Assembly: GCA_039819095.1 (NCBI GenBank)
Contig: JBCBSP010000002.1
Span: 372,001-436,000, forward strand
Origin: JBCBSP01 sp039819095
GTDB taxonomy: Bacteria; Pseudomonadota; Alphaproteobacteria; Caulobacterales; Maricaulaceae
Length of the DNA: 64,000 bases
Reading direction: 5' to 3'
Shown here piece after piece: positions 1-8,495 of the stretch (position 1 is its first letter; every line of letters begins with the position of its first letter). Under the pieces are notes generated by a model. It searched no databases and had not been told where the DNA came from. It worked only from the letters and a program-made list of their open reading frames with translations. A program made the translations under genes and the position numbers.

Positions 1-1
1 C

Positions 2-340
2 GGGCTGGTTATGACCGATGATCTGAACATGCACGCCATGGACCGCTATCTGGATGACCCGGACGCGGCGCGCGCCTGTCTGAACTCGGGCACAGACATG
101 CTGATGGTCTGCTCCCACCTCAATGATAATCGCCGCGCTCTGATCTTCGCAGACGCAATCGGCGAGGCGAGACGCGCCGGCGCCGTGCCTGATGCGCTCA
201 TTGAGGCGTCACAGGCGCGGATCGCGACCTGCCTGACCAAAGCGCCGCGCAACCGGGTTCACACGCTCACCGAGGCCGCCTTCACCAACCACCAGAAGGC
301 CGGCGCGCTGTTCGACGGACGCACGGTGGAGGTGACCTAG
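2..340 (+). CDS. nagZ: C-terminal part of a glycoside hydrolase family 3 beta-N-acetylhexosaminidase (NagZ-like), cut by window edge
   Basis: The gene is already open at the window edge: in-frame codons GLV precede the first visible Met at 11, so that ATG is internal. The stretch reads G-L-V-M-T-D-D-L-N-M, matching the conserved segment around the acid/base region of family 3 N-acetylglucosaminidases. It is followed by the usual 'aL.aGtDm.mvCsh' helix-strand. NagZ enzymes remove GlcNAc from anhydromuropeptides during cytoplasmic peptidoglycan recycling. About 112 residues are visible, roughly the last third of a typical NagZ. The family is fairly secure from this segment; the exact substrate cannot be judged without the N-terminal part. 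Confidence 0.75.
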   Translation, partial: GLVMTDDLNMHAMDRYLDDPDAARACLNSGTDMLMVCSHLNDNRRALIFADAIGEARRAGAVPDALIEASQARIATCLTKAPRNRVHTLTEAAFTNHQKAGALFDGRTVEVT

Positions 341-365
341 GACAGGGAGTGCTGGCCGAGCCGAG

Positions 366-1523
366 TTACTGCGCACTCACGCTCAGCCAGGCTTCAGCCG
401 CCCGGCGGGCGAGGTCGCGGGCCTCGTCCGGGCCCGTCCGGTCGCCGGTTTCCCAGGTCAGCGCCAGCGCCGCGCCCTCGTCGGTGAAGGCCGACTTGGC
501 GCTGATGCGCCGAGCCGGATTGGTGCGGCGCGGATCGATGACTTCCAGCAGGCCGTCCTGCGCCATCGCATCCAGCCAGCCCTGCAGGCGCATCTCGGCT
601 GAAGTTGACAGCTCTTCAGCCTGCGGCAGGTAGAGCCGGTCGTCGATCGTGGAGTGAAAGTCCGCGACCAGATTAAGCGCGCTCGGCTCCACGCCCAGCC
701 CGGCCAGAAGATCGAACACGGCGCGCACCTCCGGCTGGGACCGAGCCGCCCAGTCGCGATTGAGATCGACCTGGTTCGCATTCAGTCGCCAGTGACCGGC
801 CCGCACCCCGTCCGGGTTAAGCAGGGGCGCAACGATGAGACCGCCTCGCGCTTCGCCCGAGGCGCGCGCCGCGAGCAAGACGTCGACAAAGGCCTCAAGC
901 GACCAGGCGGCGGGGATTTCCGGGGGGTGCTGGCGTCCAAGAATGAGCGTCCAGCCGGCGGCCTCATCCAGCGGCGGCGCGACAAGGGCGCGGAGCGGCC
1001 GGCCCTCGACGCTGGTCCCGAAGCTGCGCCAATCGCCCGGCCAACGCGCCTCCAACGCCGCATAATCGGGCGCCAGATAGAGCGGCTGGGCGGCGATCTC
1101 AGTTCGACCGGCTTGAAGCGCGATCTGAAGTTCCGCGCTCATCCGGTCATCGGCCAGATGCACCCGGTCGTCGTCCAGACGCGTCCATGAAGAGCCTTCG
1201 AAACGGACCCAGGGATGGTAGCGATGACCCGCCTCGGCGTAATCCAGCCGCACGGCGACCGCTTGCGGGACCTCCGCCGACAGGGCGAAAGCGTACCAGG
1301 GGCTAGGATTGATGGGACTGGCTTCCGGCGCGATTGCAAGCGCGAAGTAGGCCCGGTCCAGACGCTGACACGTGCTGGCGGGGGCGCCCTCGAACGCTGT
1401 CGACAGACGAAGCCCGCCCTCAGAGCAGTTCTGGCGAGGTCGGTCCGATACGGTTGCGCAGGCCGACAGAATGAACAGGCCGAGAAGGCAAAGCGCGATC
1501 GGGTTCCAGGCGCGCGCGGTCAT
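366..1523 (-). CDS. M14-family zinc carboxypeptidase-like lipoprotein
   Basis: A 385-residue protein with a lipoprotein signal (hydrophobic residues 8-20, lipobox LSAC with Cys22), so it is probably membrane anchored outside the cytoplasm. Residues about 55-155 look like the beta-sandwich pre-domain of CCP-type M14 peptidases. The catalytic domain shows the zinc ligands H199 and E202 in GRQHPPE, the N-x-x-x-V-D-L-N-R-D substrate-binding stretch (about 248-256), H289 in ADFHST and a late WETGD motif carrying the candidate general base. M14 enzymes release C-terminal amino acids or deacylate amino acids; the substrate here is unknown. The start overlaps the end of the upstream lyase by 4 bp (ATGA), so the two are probably translated together, with the TetR gene as first cistron. 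Confidence 0.82.
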   Translation of the reverse strand: MTARAWNPIALCLLGLFILSACATVSDRPRQNCSEGGLRLSTAFEGAPASTCQRLDRAYFALAIAPEASPINPSPWYAFALSAEVPQAVAVRLDYAEAGHRYHPWVRFEGSSWTRLDDDRVHLADDRMSAELQIALQAGRTEIAAQPLYLAPDYAALEARWPGDWRSFGTSVEGRPLRALVAPPLDEAAGWTLILGRQHPPEIPAAWSLEAFVDVLLAARASGEARGGLIVAPLLNPDGVRAGHWRLNANQVDLNRDWAARSQPEVRAVFDLLAGLGVEPSALNLVADFHSTIDDRLYLPQAEELSTSAEMRLQGWLDAMAQDGLLEVIDPRRTNPARRISAKSAFTDEGAALALTWETGDRTGPDEARDLARRAAEAWLSVSAQ

Positions 1524-2932
1524 GGCTGCGGGTCGTTGGTCCGCGCCGCCTGAGCGGCGGCGATGACGGCGTCGGTCTGTTCTGCGGCGAGGCCCAGATA
1601 GGTGGCCGGGTCCAGAAGCTCAGCGCGCTCATCTTCGCTGAGCAGCGCGGCGATCTCCTCGTCAGAGGCCAGCGCTTCAGCCAGGCTCGCCCCGCTGAGC
1701 CGCGCGGCATCGGCGAGCGCGCGCAGGCGCTGCTCGGCTTCCTCACGGGCCATGTGTTCAGACAGGGCGAAAACGACACGCTGCGACAGGATCCAGCCCT
1801 GGCTGGTATCGAGATTGGCGCGCATGGCGCCGGGGAAGACTTCAAGCCGGTTTATCAGCCGGCTCGCATTGATGAGCTGGCCTTCCATTTCAACCGCAAC
1901 CGCCTCCAGGGCCCGGTTGGGGCGCGAGGTGTTGTCGCGTTCAAAAAAGTTGATCATGTCGTCGGCCACGATCTCCGCCTGGCGCGGAATGATGCGGCCG
2001 TGCTGGATCAAGGCTTCAGACAAGGACGGGTTGGACTTGTGGGGCATAGCGCTTGAGCCGACCGTCGTTGCGGGCCGCACTTCCACCAGCTCGCCGATAT
2101 CGGTGGACTGAAGCAGGAATATCTCCTGACCGAAGCGCGCCCAGGAGCGTGCGATCAATCCGCAGAGCTGCGCAAATTCGGCCATGACGTCACGGCTGGC
2201 GTGCCAATCGTCTTCGTAGGGCGCGGCCAGACCCAGCTCGGCTGCAAAACCGCGCTCAACCGCCATCGCTTCCGGCCCAAGCCCGAGATAGCTGCCGACA
2301 GCGCCCTTCATGATGGAAGAGCGTTCCACCCGGTCCAGAAGATCGCTGAGGCGGTCGATATGCCGGCGGTTCTCGCCAATCCAGACGCTCATCTTCTTGC
2401 CGAAGGTGATCGGCAAGGCGTGCTGGCCCAGCGTGCGTCCGATCATCGGCGTCGCTCGGTGAGCCTGCGCCAGCTCGATCAGCTGAAGCTCCAGCGCGCG
2501 CAGATCCTCAATGAGATAGAGCACCGCGGCGCGCAGCTGCAGCATGCGCGCGGTGTCATAAACGTCCACCGTCGTTGCGCCATAGTGCAGGTAAGAGGCG
2601 CTCTCCTCGTCAAGCGAACGACGCAACACGTTCAACAGCGCGACCATGCGGTGGCGGACGATGGCGTTTTCTTCAGCCAGAGCCTCAGCGGGCAGATTCT
2701 CCATCACCGCCGCCTCGGTAATGGCGTCAGCGGCTGATTGCGGTATGACGCCCTCACCGGCCTGCGCGCGCGCCAGGGCGGCCTCGATCCTGAGAACGCG
2801 AAGGTTCAGCGCGTCGGGGGTGAACAGTTCGGCGATTTCGCGCTCGGTCAAGACCGGCGCCGCTTCAGGCGCCTGCGCCTGGCTTGCCGGCGCCGCGATC
2901 ATCAAGGCCAGCGCCAGAACAAGCCGCATCAT
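1520..2932 (-). CDS. Exported fumarase/argininosuccinase-superfamily lyase (CMLE/PurB-like)
   Basis: A 470-residue protein with the fold markers of the aspartase/fumarase/argininosuccinate lyase superfamily. These are H116 in LHYGATTVD, the GRTLGQHALPITFG region (165-178) and the signature GSSAMPHKSNP (292-302) with the catalytic serine loop. The usual GRTH histidine is Leu168, which resembles 3-carboxymuconate cycloisomerase-type members more than fumarase or aspartase. The N-terminus (residues 1-20, cleavage after AQA) is a clear signal peptide, which is unusual because family members are normally cytoplasmic. It sits between a TetR regulator and an M14 peptidase with 4-bp overlaps on both sides. 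Such enzymes usually eliminate from a succinyl compound to give fumarate, or lactonise; the substrate is unknown. Confidence 0.8.
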   Translation of the reverse strand: MMRLVLALALMIAAPASQAQAPEAAPVLTEREIAELFTPDALNLRVLRIEAALARAQAGEGVIPQSAADAITEAAVMENLPAEALAEENAIVRHRMVALLNVLRRSLDEESASYLHYGATTVDVYDTARMLQLRAAVLYLIEDLRALELQLIELAQAHRATPMIGRTLGQHALPITFGKKMSVWIGENRRHIDRLSDLLDRVERSSIMKGAVGSYLGLGPEAMAVERGFAAELGLAAPYEDDWHASRDVMAEFAQLCGLIARSWARFGQEIFLLQSTDIGELVEVRPATTVGSSAMPHKSNPSLSEALIQHGRIIPRQAEIVADDMINFFERDNTSRPNRALEAVAVEMEGQLINASRLINRLEVFPGAMRANLDTSQGWILSQRVVFALSEHMAREEAEQRLRALADAARLSGASLAEALASDEEIAALLSEDERAELLDPATYLGLAAEQTDAVIAAAQAARTNDPQP

Positions 2933-4239
2933 CGCGCCGCGCCCCTCAGACCATGAAAGAGCAGGTAGACATAATCAGCTGCAGCCGTGCGCGGGTCTTC
3001 CGACAGATTCCAGCTGGAAAAGCTGTTCGCGGCGGTCAGCGTGTATCCGCCATTGAGGAACATGACACTGGCCATGATGTCCTCGACGACCACGGTATCG
3101 ACCATCCGCCCTTCGCCGCATGCGGACGCTTCGGTCAGCGCATCGCCGATGCGGCGGGAGATATTGCGCATGCGCGCCTTATGCCGACGCTGGCGCGCTG
3201 GCCCGAGAATGGCCGCGAGGCTGGGCCGCAAGAGCGGGTCGAGGCCCGCCGCCTGACGATAAATCAGCTCGATCAGGCCGCGCCGCACAAAGGTCAGCGG
3301 CGCAGTTTCATCCGCCTCAGCGTGATCCAGCGTGGTTTCAACGACCTGCAGGGAACGATCCAGGCATTGATCGAGAAACTGCTCCTTGTCGGGGATATGA
3401 TAGTAGAACGCGCCGCGCGAGACCCCGAGCGAAGCGGCGACCTCCGCAAGCGACACTCCGCCATAGCCCTTCTGATTGAACAGACGCGCGCCGGCCTTCA
3501 TGAAGGCTTCGCGCTTCATCCGGTTGCGGGCGTCGCGATCAAAGATGCCAGGCGCATCATCGGCGTCCACCGATACAAAGGACGGCGCGAGCCTTTCGGT
3601 CGGTCCAGCCAAGAGGCCGTGACAGACCAGATCGAGCAGGGTGTCGCAGTCCGCTTCGCGATCCTGCGCGACCGGTGCGCTCTGGCGTTCGCCCAACCAG
3701 TCCAGCAGAGCCAGAATGAGAAAAGTGACCGGTTCAGGCCGTCCCAGAGCGGCCCCAGACTGGTCGATCCAGTCCATCACCATCGCATTGATGCCGGACA
3801 CGCAATCGGATACGCGCGCCGTGACAGAGGTGCGCGCCTCTTCGCTGAGCGCATCGAGATCCCGCAAGGCCGCCAGATAGGGGCGGCGCCCCTCGGAGGC
3901 CTCACGCAGCTCTTCGGCGTAGATGGCGAACAGGCGCTCCAGGCGCGTGGCGGCGTCGCCGGACGCTGACGCCGCCGCGTCCACCGCATCATGGAGAATC
4001 TCCGCTGAAGCGCGATAGACCGCCTCGGCAAGCTCTTCCTTGCCGGTGAAATAATAGCTGATGCTGGTCTTGGTCAGCCCGAGATCGGCGGCGACATCCT
4101 CCAGGCGCGTATGCGCAAAGCCGTGCTCATCAAAGCGGCGCGCGGCCGCGGTGAGGATCGCAGCTTCCTTCCGGCGGCGCTCCTGCTCGCGGGAAAATGG
4201 CGAACCGTGGTCTGGAAATTCAGGACGCAGAACCGGCAT
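2929..4239 (-). CDS. Tandem TetR-family transcriptional regulator (two TetR units in one chain)
   Basis: 436 residues, about twice the normal TetR length (around 200). Two complete helix-turn-helix units are visible. HTH1 lies at residues about 25-72 (A-A-R-R-F-D-E-H-G-F ... LGLTKTSISYYF) and HTH2 at about 242-290 (A-G-A-R-L-F-N-Q-K-G-Y ... LGVSRGAFYYHI), each followed by a helical ligand-binding half. The downstream lyase starts inside its stop codon (ATGA). It is divergent from a TonB-dependent receptor with 177 bp between them, so it is likely to control both directions. The ligand is unknown; since TetR proteins are usually repressors, de-repression by the transported compound is the simplest model. 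The start is the first Met; a GGAG lies about 11 bases upstream. Confidence 0.87.
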   Translation of the reverse strand: MPVLRPEFPDHGSPFSREQERRRKEAAILTAAARRFDEHGFAHTRLEDVAADLGLTKTSISYYFTGKEELAEAVYRASAEILHDAVDAAASASGDAATRLERLFAIYAEELREASEGRRPYLAALRDLDALSEEARTSVTARVSDCVSGINAMVMDWIDQSGAALGRPEPVTFLILALLDWLGERQSAPVAQDREADCDTLLDLVCHGLLAGPTERLAPSFVSVDADDAPGIFDRDARNRMKREAFMKAGARLFNQKGYGGVSLAEVAASLGVSRGAFYYHIPDKEQFLDQCLDRSLQVVETTLDHAEADETAPLTFVRRGLIELIYRQAAGLDPLLRPSLAAILGPARQRRHKARMRNISRRIGDALTEASACGEGRMVDTVVVEDIMASVMFLNGGYTLTAANSFSSWNLSEDPRTAAADYVYLLFHGLRGAAR

Positions 4240-4348
4240 GAAAGAAAGCGACGCTCCTGCTCGCTATCAACGTTAATAACAAGCAAGGGAGCAGGAAAGC
4301 TGCCCATTTGCAACCGTACGCGTCGGGAATTTGAACCGCGTGTATGTT

Positions 4349-4391
4349 TTTCGTTGACACTGTTGACGCTGGCCCGGCATGGTCAACGAAA
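4349..4391. promoter_or_regulatory. Candidate operator: 10-bp inverted repeat with extra half-site between TetR and receptor genes
   Basis: TTTCGTTGAC (4349-4358) is matched perfectly by GTCAACGAAA (4382-4391), with a third GTTGAC half-site at 4362-4367. A consensus-like -35 box TTGACA (4354-4359) lies inside the left arm. The repeat lies just upstream of the receptor's ribosome-binding site (AGGGGAG, 4405-4411). The position suits an operator for the divergent tandem TetR protein, but a leader hairpin in the receptor mRNA is an alternative. Confidence 0.45.
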
Positions 4392-4416
4392 TAACAAAAA
4401 TCCCAGGGGAGATTCC

Positions 4417-7400
4417 ATGTTTTCGAAGACCAGTCTGAAGGCCGGCGTCGCGATCGGCGCGCTCGTTCTCACCAGCACCGCAGCGGCCCAGGACGCAGCG
4501 CCGGAACAAGAGCCGGCGCAGGACGTCATCGTCGTAACCGGCTCCAACATTCAGGGCGCTCGGATCAACGAGGCTCTGCCCGTCACCATCATCGACGAGA
4601 GCGACATCGCCGCAATCGGGGGGCTTGACGGTGAAGACCTGATCCGCGCGCTTCCGGCTCAGGGCGCGGTCGATTTTCGCAATGACAACAACACCACCGT
4701 CAATAATGCGCGCGGGGACATCGCCTCAATCAATCTGCGCTCGATCGGGTCGAGCGGCACGCTCGTGCTGCTGAACGGTCGGCGAGTGGTAAACCACCCG
4801 TCCACCCAGGCTGAGCTGTCCACGCCGGTAACGACGACAAACGTCAACTCGCTGCCTGTTGCGGGCATCTCCCGGGTCGAAGTCTTCAATGACGGCGCCT
4901 CGGCGATCTACGGCTCAGACGCGGTCGCCGGCGTATTCAACACCATACTTCGTGATAACTATGAAGGGCTGGAACTGCGCGCGCGTCATCAGGATGCGAC
5001 CAATCATGGCCTCAACGAACAGACCTTCACACTGAGGGCCGGGCGCGACTTCAATGATGGCCGCACGAATGTATCGCTTGTCGCGCGTTTTTCGACGCGA
5101 GACGCGCTGTTCGCCTCTGAAGTGCCGGTCGCTGCAAGTGAAGATCGACGCTCCTTCGTTGAGGGCACGAGCTTTGAAGGCGATACCTCCTTCGATAACC
5201 GCGCCACGCAGACGCCCTGGGGTCAGTGGACGCTCAGGACCACCTCCTCAACCCGCGTCCGCCAGAACGGTACGACGCTCACCAACTCGTCGGGGCGTTT
5301 CCACATTCAGCCGACGAGCTTCTCCGGTTGCCGGGCCGATACCGCCGACGCGCTATCGGTTCCGGGCATCTGTATTGATGACAGCACGCAGGACCGGGCG
5401 CTGCGCTTTGACGGCGCAACCGAGCGCACGATCATCTCCGACCGCAACCGCTTCAATGCGTTCAGCTTCCTCAATCACGATCTGGACAATGGCGTCAGGC
5501 TGTATGGCGAGCTGGGCGTCTACTATGCCGAGACCCAGTCCACCAACGAGCCTCGCAACGGTATCGGCGGCACCAATATTTCCGTGCCGGCGAGCTATTA
5601 CTACAACCCGTTCGGGCCGGTGACCTTCTCCGACGGCACGCCGAACCCCAACCGTCTTCCGGGTCTCAGCAATGTGCCGGACGAGGGCATTCCGGTCTTC
5701 ACCGATGCCGGGCGTTACCGCTTTGTCGATGTCGGCTTCCGCGACATCGAAGTCATCAATTCCCAATGGCGCGTGCTGGGCGGCGCCCGGGGCGAGTTTG
5801 GTCAGAGCGGCTGGGATTGGGACAGCGCTATCCTGTATAATCGCGCCGACGCTGAAGACACGGCCAACAACTCCATCTCGCGCACCTTGTTCCAACAGGA
5901 ATTGCTGCGCGAATCCCCGGATGTCTACAACCTGTTCAACGGCGGCAACCAGGCCGATCCGTCCATCGGGGACGGCACGCCGAACTCGCCGGGCCTGATC
6001 GCGCCCTTCCTGATCGACGTGGTGCGTAAGAGCACCTCTGAACTGGCGCTGGCTGACTTCAAGGTCAGCAATGGCGGGGTGTTCAGCCTGCCGGGCGGCT
6101 TCATCGGCGTCGCCGCCGGTCTCGAGGCCCGCTATGAGGCGTATGACGAGGATCGCGACGACCGGCTGGACGGCACGATCACCTACACCGATGTTGTGAC
6201 CGGCGAGGTCAGCCAGTCCGATGTGTACGGCACCAGCCCGACGCCGGATTCAAGTGGTTCGCGCGAGGTGCTCGCCGCGTTTGTTGAAGCATCGGTGCCG
6301 CTGGTCAGCCCGGACATGAACATCCCCCTCGTGGATACGTTCGATGTGCAGCTTGCCGCGCGCATTGAGGAGTATTCTGACTTCGGCAGCAGCGGCATCA
6401 AACCGCGGATAGCAGCCGCCTGGACGCCGATCGAGGGTCTGAAGTTCCGCGGCTCTTATTCTGAAGGCTTCCGGGCGCCGAACCTCGTCGTCCTCAACGC
6501 CAGCGTCGATCGGTCGAACGGACGCGAGGACAGCTATTTCTGCGAAGCCGGTGTTCGCAACGGCACTTTCTCCTCATTCGGGGCCTGCACCGGCTTCACT
6601 GAAGGCCGGACCGAGCGCCGCGCGGTTGCGGATGATATCGGCCCTGAGGACGACATCAACATCACCTATGGCGTCATCTTCGAGCCACGCGGACTTGAAG
6701 GGATGCTCAGCGTCCTCAACCCGCTGACCATCACGGTGGACCGTTGGGAGATCGAGCGTCAGGGCGTGGTCGGCGTGTTTGGCGCACGCAACCAGATCAG
6801 CCTGGACTATCTCCTGCGCCTGCAGGGCTCTTTCAATCCCAACGTCGTGCGGGCTGATCCCAACGACGACGACATCGCCTTCTTCACCGCAGCCGGGCTC
6901 GACCCGGCCGGTGAAATCCTGTTCATCCGCGACACGTACGATAACAATGAGAATATCGACGTTCAGGGCATCGATTACGCGATCTATTACCAGATCGACG
7001 ACACGCGCTTCGGCGACTTCGATTTGAAGCTGAATGCGTCCTATCTGGACACCTACTTCATCGCTCTGTCACCGGGCGCTGAGCAGATCCGCGACGCGGT
7101 GGAGAGCGGGCTGATCTCCGATGAGATTGATGTTGCCCAGGAAGGCAGCATCATCCTGGAGAACGGGCAGCCGGAATGGCGCATCGCGGGTAACTTCACC
7201 TGGCGTCATGACAACGGACTCGGCGCAGGCGTGCGCGTGGACTACACTAGCGAGTTCATCGACACCGGCGCCGGTCTTGATCCGAACGGAGATCCGTTCT
7301 TCGTGGATGCCTGGACCAAGACCAACGCCTATGTTCAGTACGAGGCTGAAGGCGGCGTTCGCATTCGTGTCGGCGCGAATAACATCTTCGATGAAGACCC

Positions 7401-7491
7401 GCCGTTCGCGGATGAAACGAACGGTTATGATGCGGCCTATCACAGCATCCGCGGCCGTGAGGTGTATGTCGACGTGCGCAAGCGCTTCTAG
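4417..7491 (+). CDS. TonB-dependent outer membrane receptor
   Basis: 1024 residues from the ATG at 4417, chosen because AGGGGAG lies 6 bases upstream and a signal peptide begins there (MFSKTSLKAGVAIGAL, cleavage near AAAQ). The frame is open further upstream, but that part overlaps the promoter region. An N-terminal plug domain follows a TonB-box-like DVIVVTG and includes V-L-L-N-G-R-R-V, V-E-V-F-N-D-G-A-S-A-I-Y-G-S-D-A-V-A-G-V. The long beta-barrel ends in the expected terminal phenylalanine (V-R-K-R-F). No STN domain is seen, so it is a transporter without sigma signalling. It should import a large or scarce solute using TonB-ExbBD energy. Divergence from the TetR-lyase-M14 unit suggests that those enzymes act on what it brings in. 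Confidence 0.93.
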   Translation: MFSKTSLKAGVAIGALVLTSTAAAQDAAPEQEPAQDVIVVTGSNIQGARINEALPVTIIDESDIAAIGGLDGEDLIRALPAQGAVDFRNDNNTTVNNARGDIASINLRSIGSSGTLVLLNGRRVVNHPSTQAELSTPVTTTNVNSLPVAGISRVEVFNDGASAIYGSDAVAGVFNTILRDNYEGLELRARHQDATNHGLNEQTFTLRAGRDFNDGRTNVSLVARFSTRDALFASEVPVAASEDRRSFVEGTSFEGDTSFDNRATQTPWGQWTLRTTSSTRVRQNGTTLTNSSGRFHIQPTSFSGCRADTADALSVPGICIDDSTQDRALRFDGATERTIISDRNRFNAFSFLNHDLDNGVRLYGELGVYYAETQSTNEPRNGIGGTNISVPASYYYNPFGPVTFSDGTPNPNRLPGLSNVPDEGIPVFTDAGRYRFVDVGFRDIEVINSQWRVLGGARGEFGQSGWDWDSAILYNRADAEDTANNSISRTLFQQELLRESPDVYNLFNGGNQADPSIGDGTPNSPGLIAPFLIDVVRKSTSELALADFKVSNGGVFSLPGGFIGVAAGLEARYEAYDEDRDDRLDGTITYTDVVTGEVSQSDVYGTSPTPDSSGSREVLAAFVEASVPLVSPDMNIPLVDTFDVQLAARIEEYSDFGSSGIKPRIAAAWTPIEGLKFRGSYSEGFRAPNLVVLNASVDRSNGREDSYFCEAGVRNGTFSSFGACTGFTEGRTERRAVADDIGPEDDINITYGVIFEPRGLEGMLSVLNPLTITVDRWEIERQGVVGVFGARNQISLDYLLRLQGSFNPNVVRADPNDDDIAFFTAAGLDPAGEILFIRDTYDNNENIDVQGIDYAIYYQIDDTRFGDFDLKLNASYLDTYFIALSPGAEQIRDAVESGLISDEIDVAQEGSIILENGQPEWRIAGNFTWRHDNGLGAGVRVDYTSEFIDTGAGLDPNGDPFFVDAWTKTNAYVQYEAEGGVRIRVGANNIFDEDPPFADETNGYDAAYHSIRGREVYVDVRKRF

Positions 7492-7505
7492 GTCTTAAAG
7501 GGGCT

Positions 7506-7531
7506 GGGGCGTCGCTGCGAAGCGACGCCCC
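7506..7531 (+). terminator. GC-rich perfect hairpin after the receptor gene
   Basis: An 11-bp perfect stem (GGGGCGTCGCT / AGCGACGCCCC) closed by a GCGA tetraloop, 15 bases after the receptor stop codon. No T-run follows, so it is either a weak intrinsic terminator or an mRNA 3'-end stabiliser. A second hairpin, GCAGGC-TTCG-GCCTGC, lies at 7574-7589, 25 bases before the next start codon. Confidence 0.45.
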
Positions 7532-7614
7532 GACGCCGTGATGCTTCGCACCCGACCCGCCTTCATCCTGACCGCAGGCTTCGGCCTGCGCGAGCGAGCC
7601 CGATTTGGGCTGAT

Positions 7615-8472
7615 ATGATGCTTCACACGATTTTCTCGCTCGCGCTGTTGACCGGCGCAGCCAGCGCGGACGACGCCGAGCCGCGCGAGCGCCATGTCTT
7701 CAATGTCGATGTCGGCGCTGAAGAGCCGCTGCCGGTTCACATGTATGTGCCACGCCTCGCTGGGGACGACGCCCCGGTTATCCTGGTGATGCACGGGACC
7801 CGCCGGAACGCGGATGATTATCGCGACAACTGGATGGATATCGCCCGCGGCTGCCGGGTGGTGATCGCCGCGCCGGAGTTTTCACGCACGCGCTTTCCCG
7901 GGTCCGCCGGATATAATCTCGGCGGGCTCGGCTCTGAGGGCGAAGGCCCCATCGCTTTCGATATGGTGGAGCCGATCTTTGAGGCCGTGCGCGACCGATA
8001 TGCGCCGCAGACCGAAGGCTACGGCATGTTCGGCCACTCCGCCGGATCCCAGTTCGTGCACCGCTATGTGATGTTTCGTCCGGCTGAGAATCTGGACCGA
8101 GCCATTGCAGCCAATGCCGGCTGGTACACCGTGCCTGACCGCACGATTGAGTGGCCGTACGGGCTGAAGGATGCGCCGGAAACGCCGCATAGTGATGAGA
8201 CGATCGCCCAGCTGCCGATCGAGCTGCATCTTGGCGACCGGGACACCGAAACCGACGGCGCGAATCTGCGCCAGACTCCTGAAGCCAGCGCCCAGGGCCC
8301 GCACCGCTTTGCGCGCGGCGCCCACATGGCGCGCTTCACCGGCTGGCGCGTGATCTCGGTCAGCGGCGTCGGCCACAGCAATTCAGGCATGGTTCCCGCC
8401 GCGGCCACCTCGCTGATGGACGAAGACATCCGCCGGCGCTCCAGCTGCCGCCGGGCGCTGCGCGGCAACTAA
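7615..8472 (+). CDS. Secreted alpha/beta hydrolase (esterase/depolymerase-like)
   Basis: 285 residues with a short signal peptide (cleavage near SAD, residue 18). The alpha/beta-hydrolase core shows an oxyanion-hole HG (H60-G61), the nucleophile elbow G-H-S-A-G with S142 and a late G-V-G-H-S histidine. The layout resembles LpqC/PHB-depolymerase-like esterases, with the enzyme acting in the periplasm or outside. Two ATGs in a row (7615, 7618) make the exact start uncertain by one residue, and the ribosome-binding site is weak. It follows the receptor on the same strand after two hairpins, and the DASS transporter starts 23 bp downstream, so hydrolase and transporter may form a unit. The substrate is not predictable. 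Confidence 0.78.
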   Translation: MMLHTIFSLALLTGAASADDAEPRERHVFNVDVGAEEPLPVHMYVPRLAGDDAPVILVMHGTRRNADDYRDNWMDIARGCRVVIAAPEFSRTRFPGSAGYNLGGLGSEGEGPIAFDMVEPIFEAVRDRYAPQTEGYGMFGHSAGSQFVHRYVMFRPAENLDRAIAANAGWYTVPDRTIEWPYGLKDAPETPHSDETIAQLPIELHLGDRDTETDGANLRQTPEASAQGPHRFARGAHMARFTGWRVISVSGVGHSNSGMVPAAATSLMDEDIRRRSSCRRALRGN

Positions 8473-8495
8473 TTCAGCAAGGCGGGTTCGCCCTC

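Noticed and set aside
2884..3969. Long open frame opposite the tandem TetR gene.
   Set aside because: High GC keeps antisense frames open; no domain or ribosome-binding site is seen, and the opposite strand has a clear family match.
4111..4416. Upstream extension of the first receptor by 102 codons.
   Set aside because: It overlaps the divergent TetR gene and the operator region, and precedes the signal peptide and ribosome-binding site.
7615..8472. Calling the secreted hydrolase a PHB depolymerase.
   Set aside because: Only general alpha/beta-hydrolase features are visible; no polymer-binding domain and no PHB genes.
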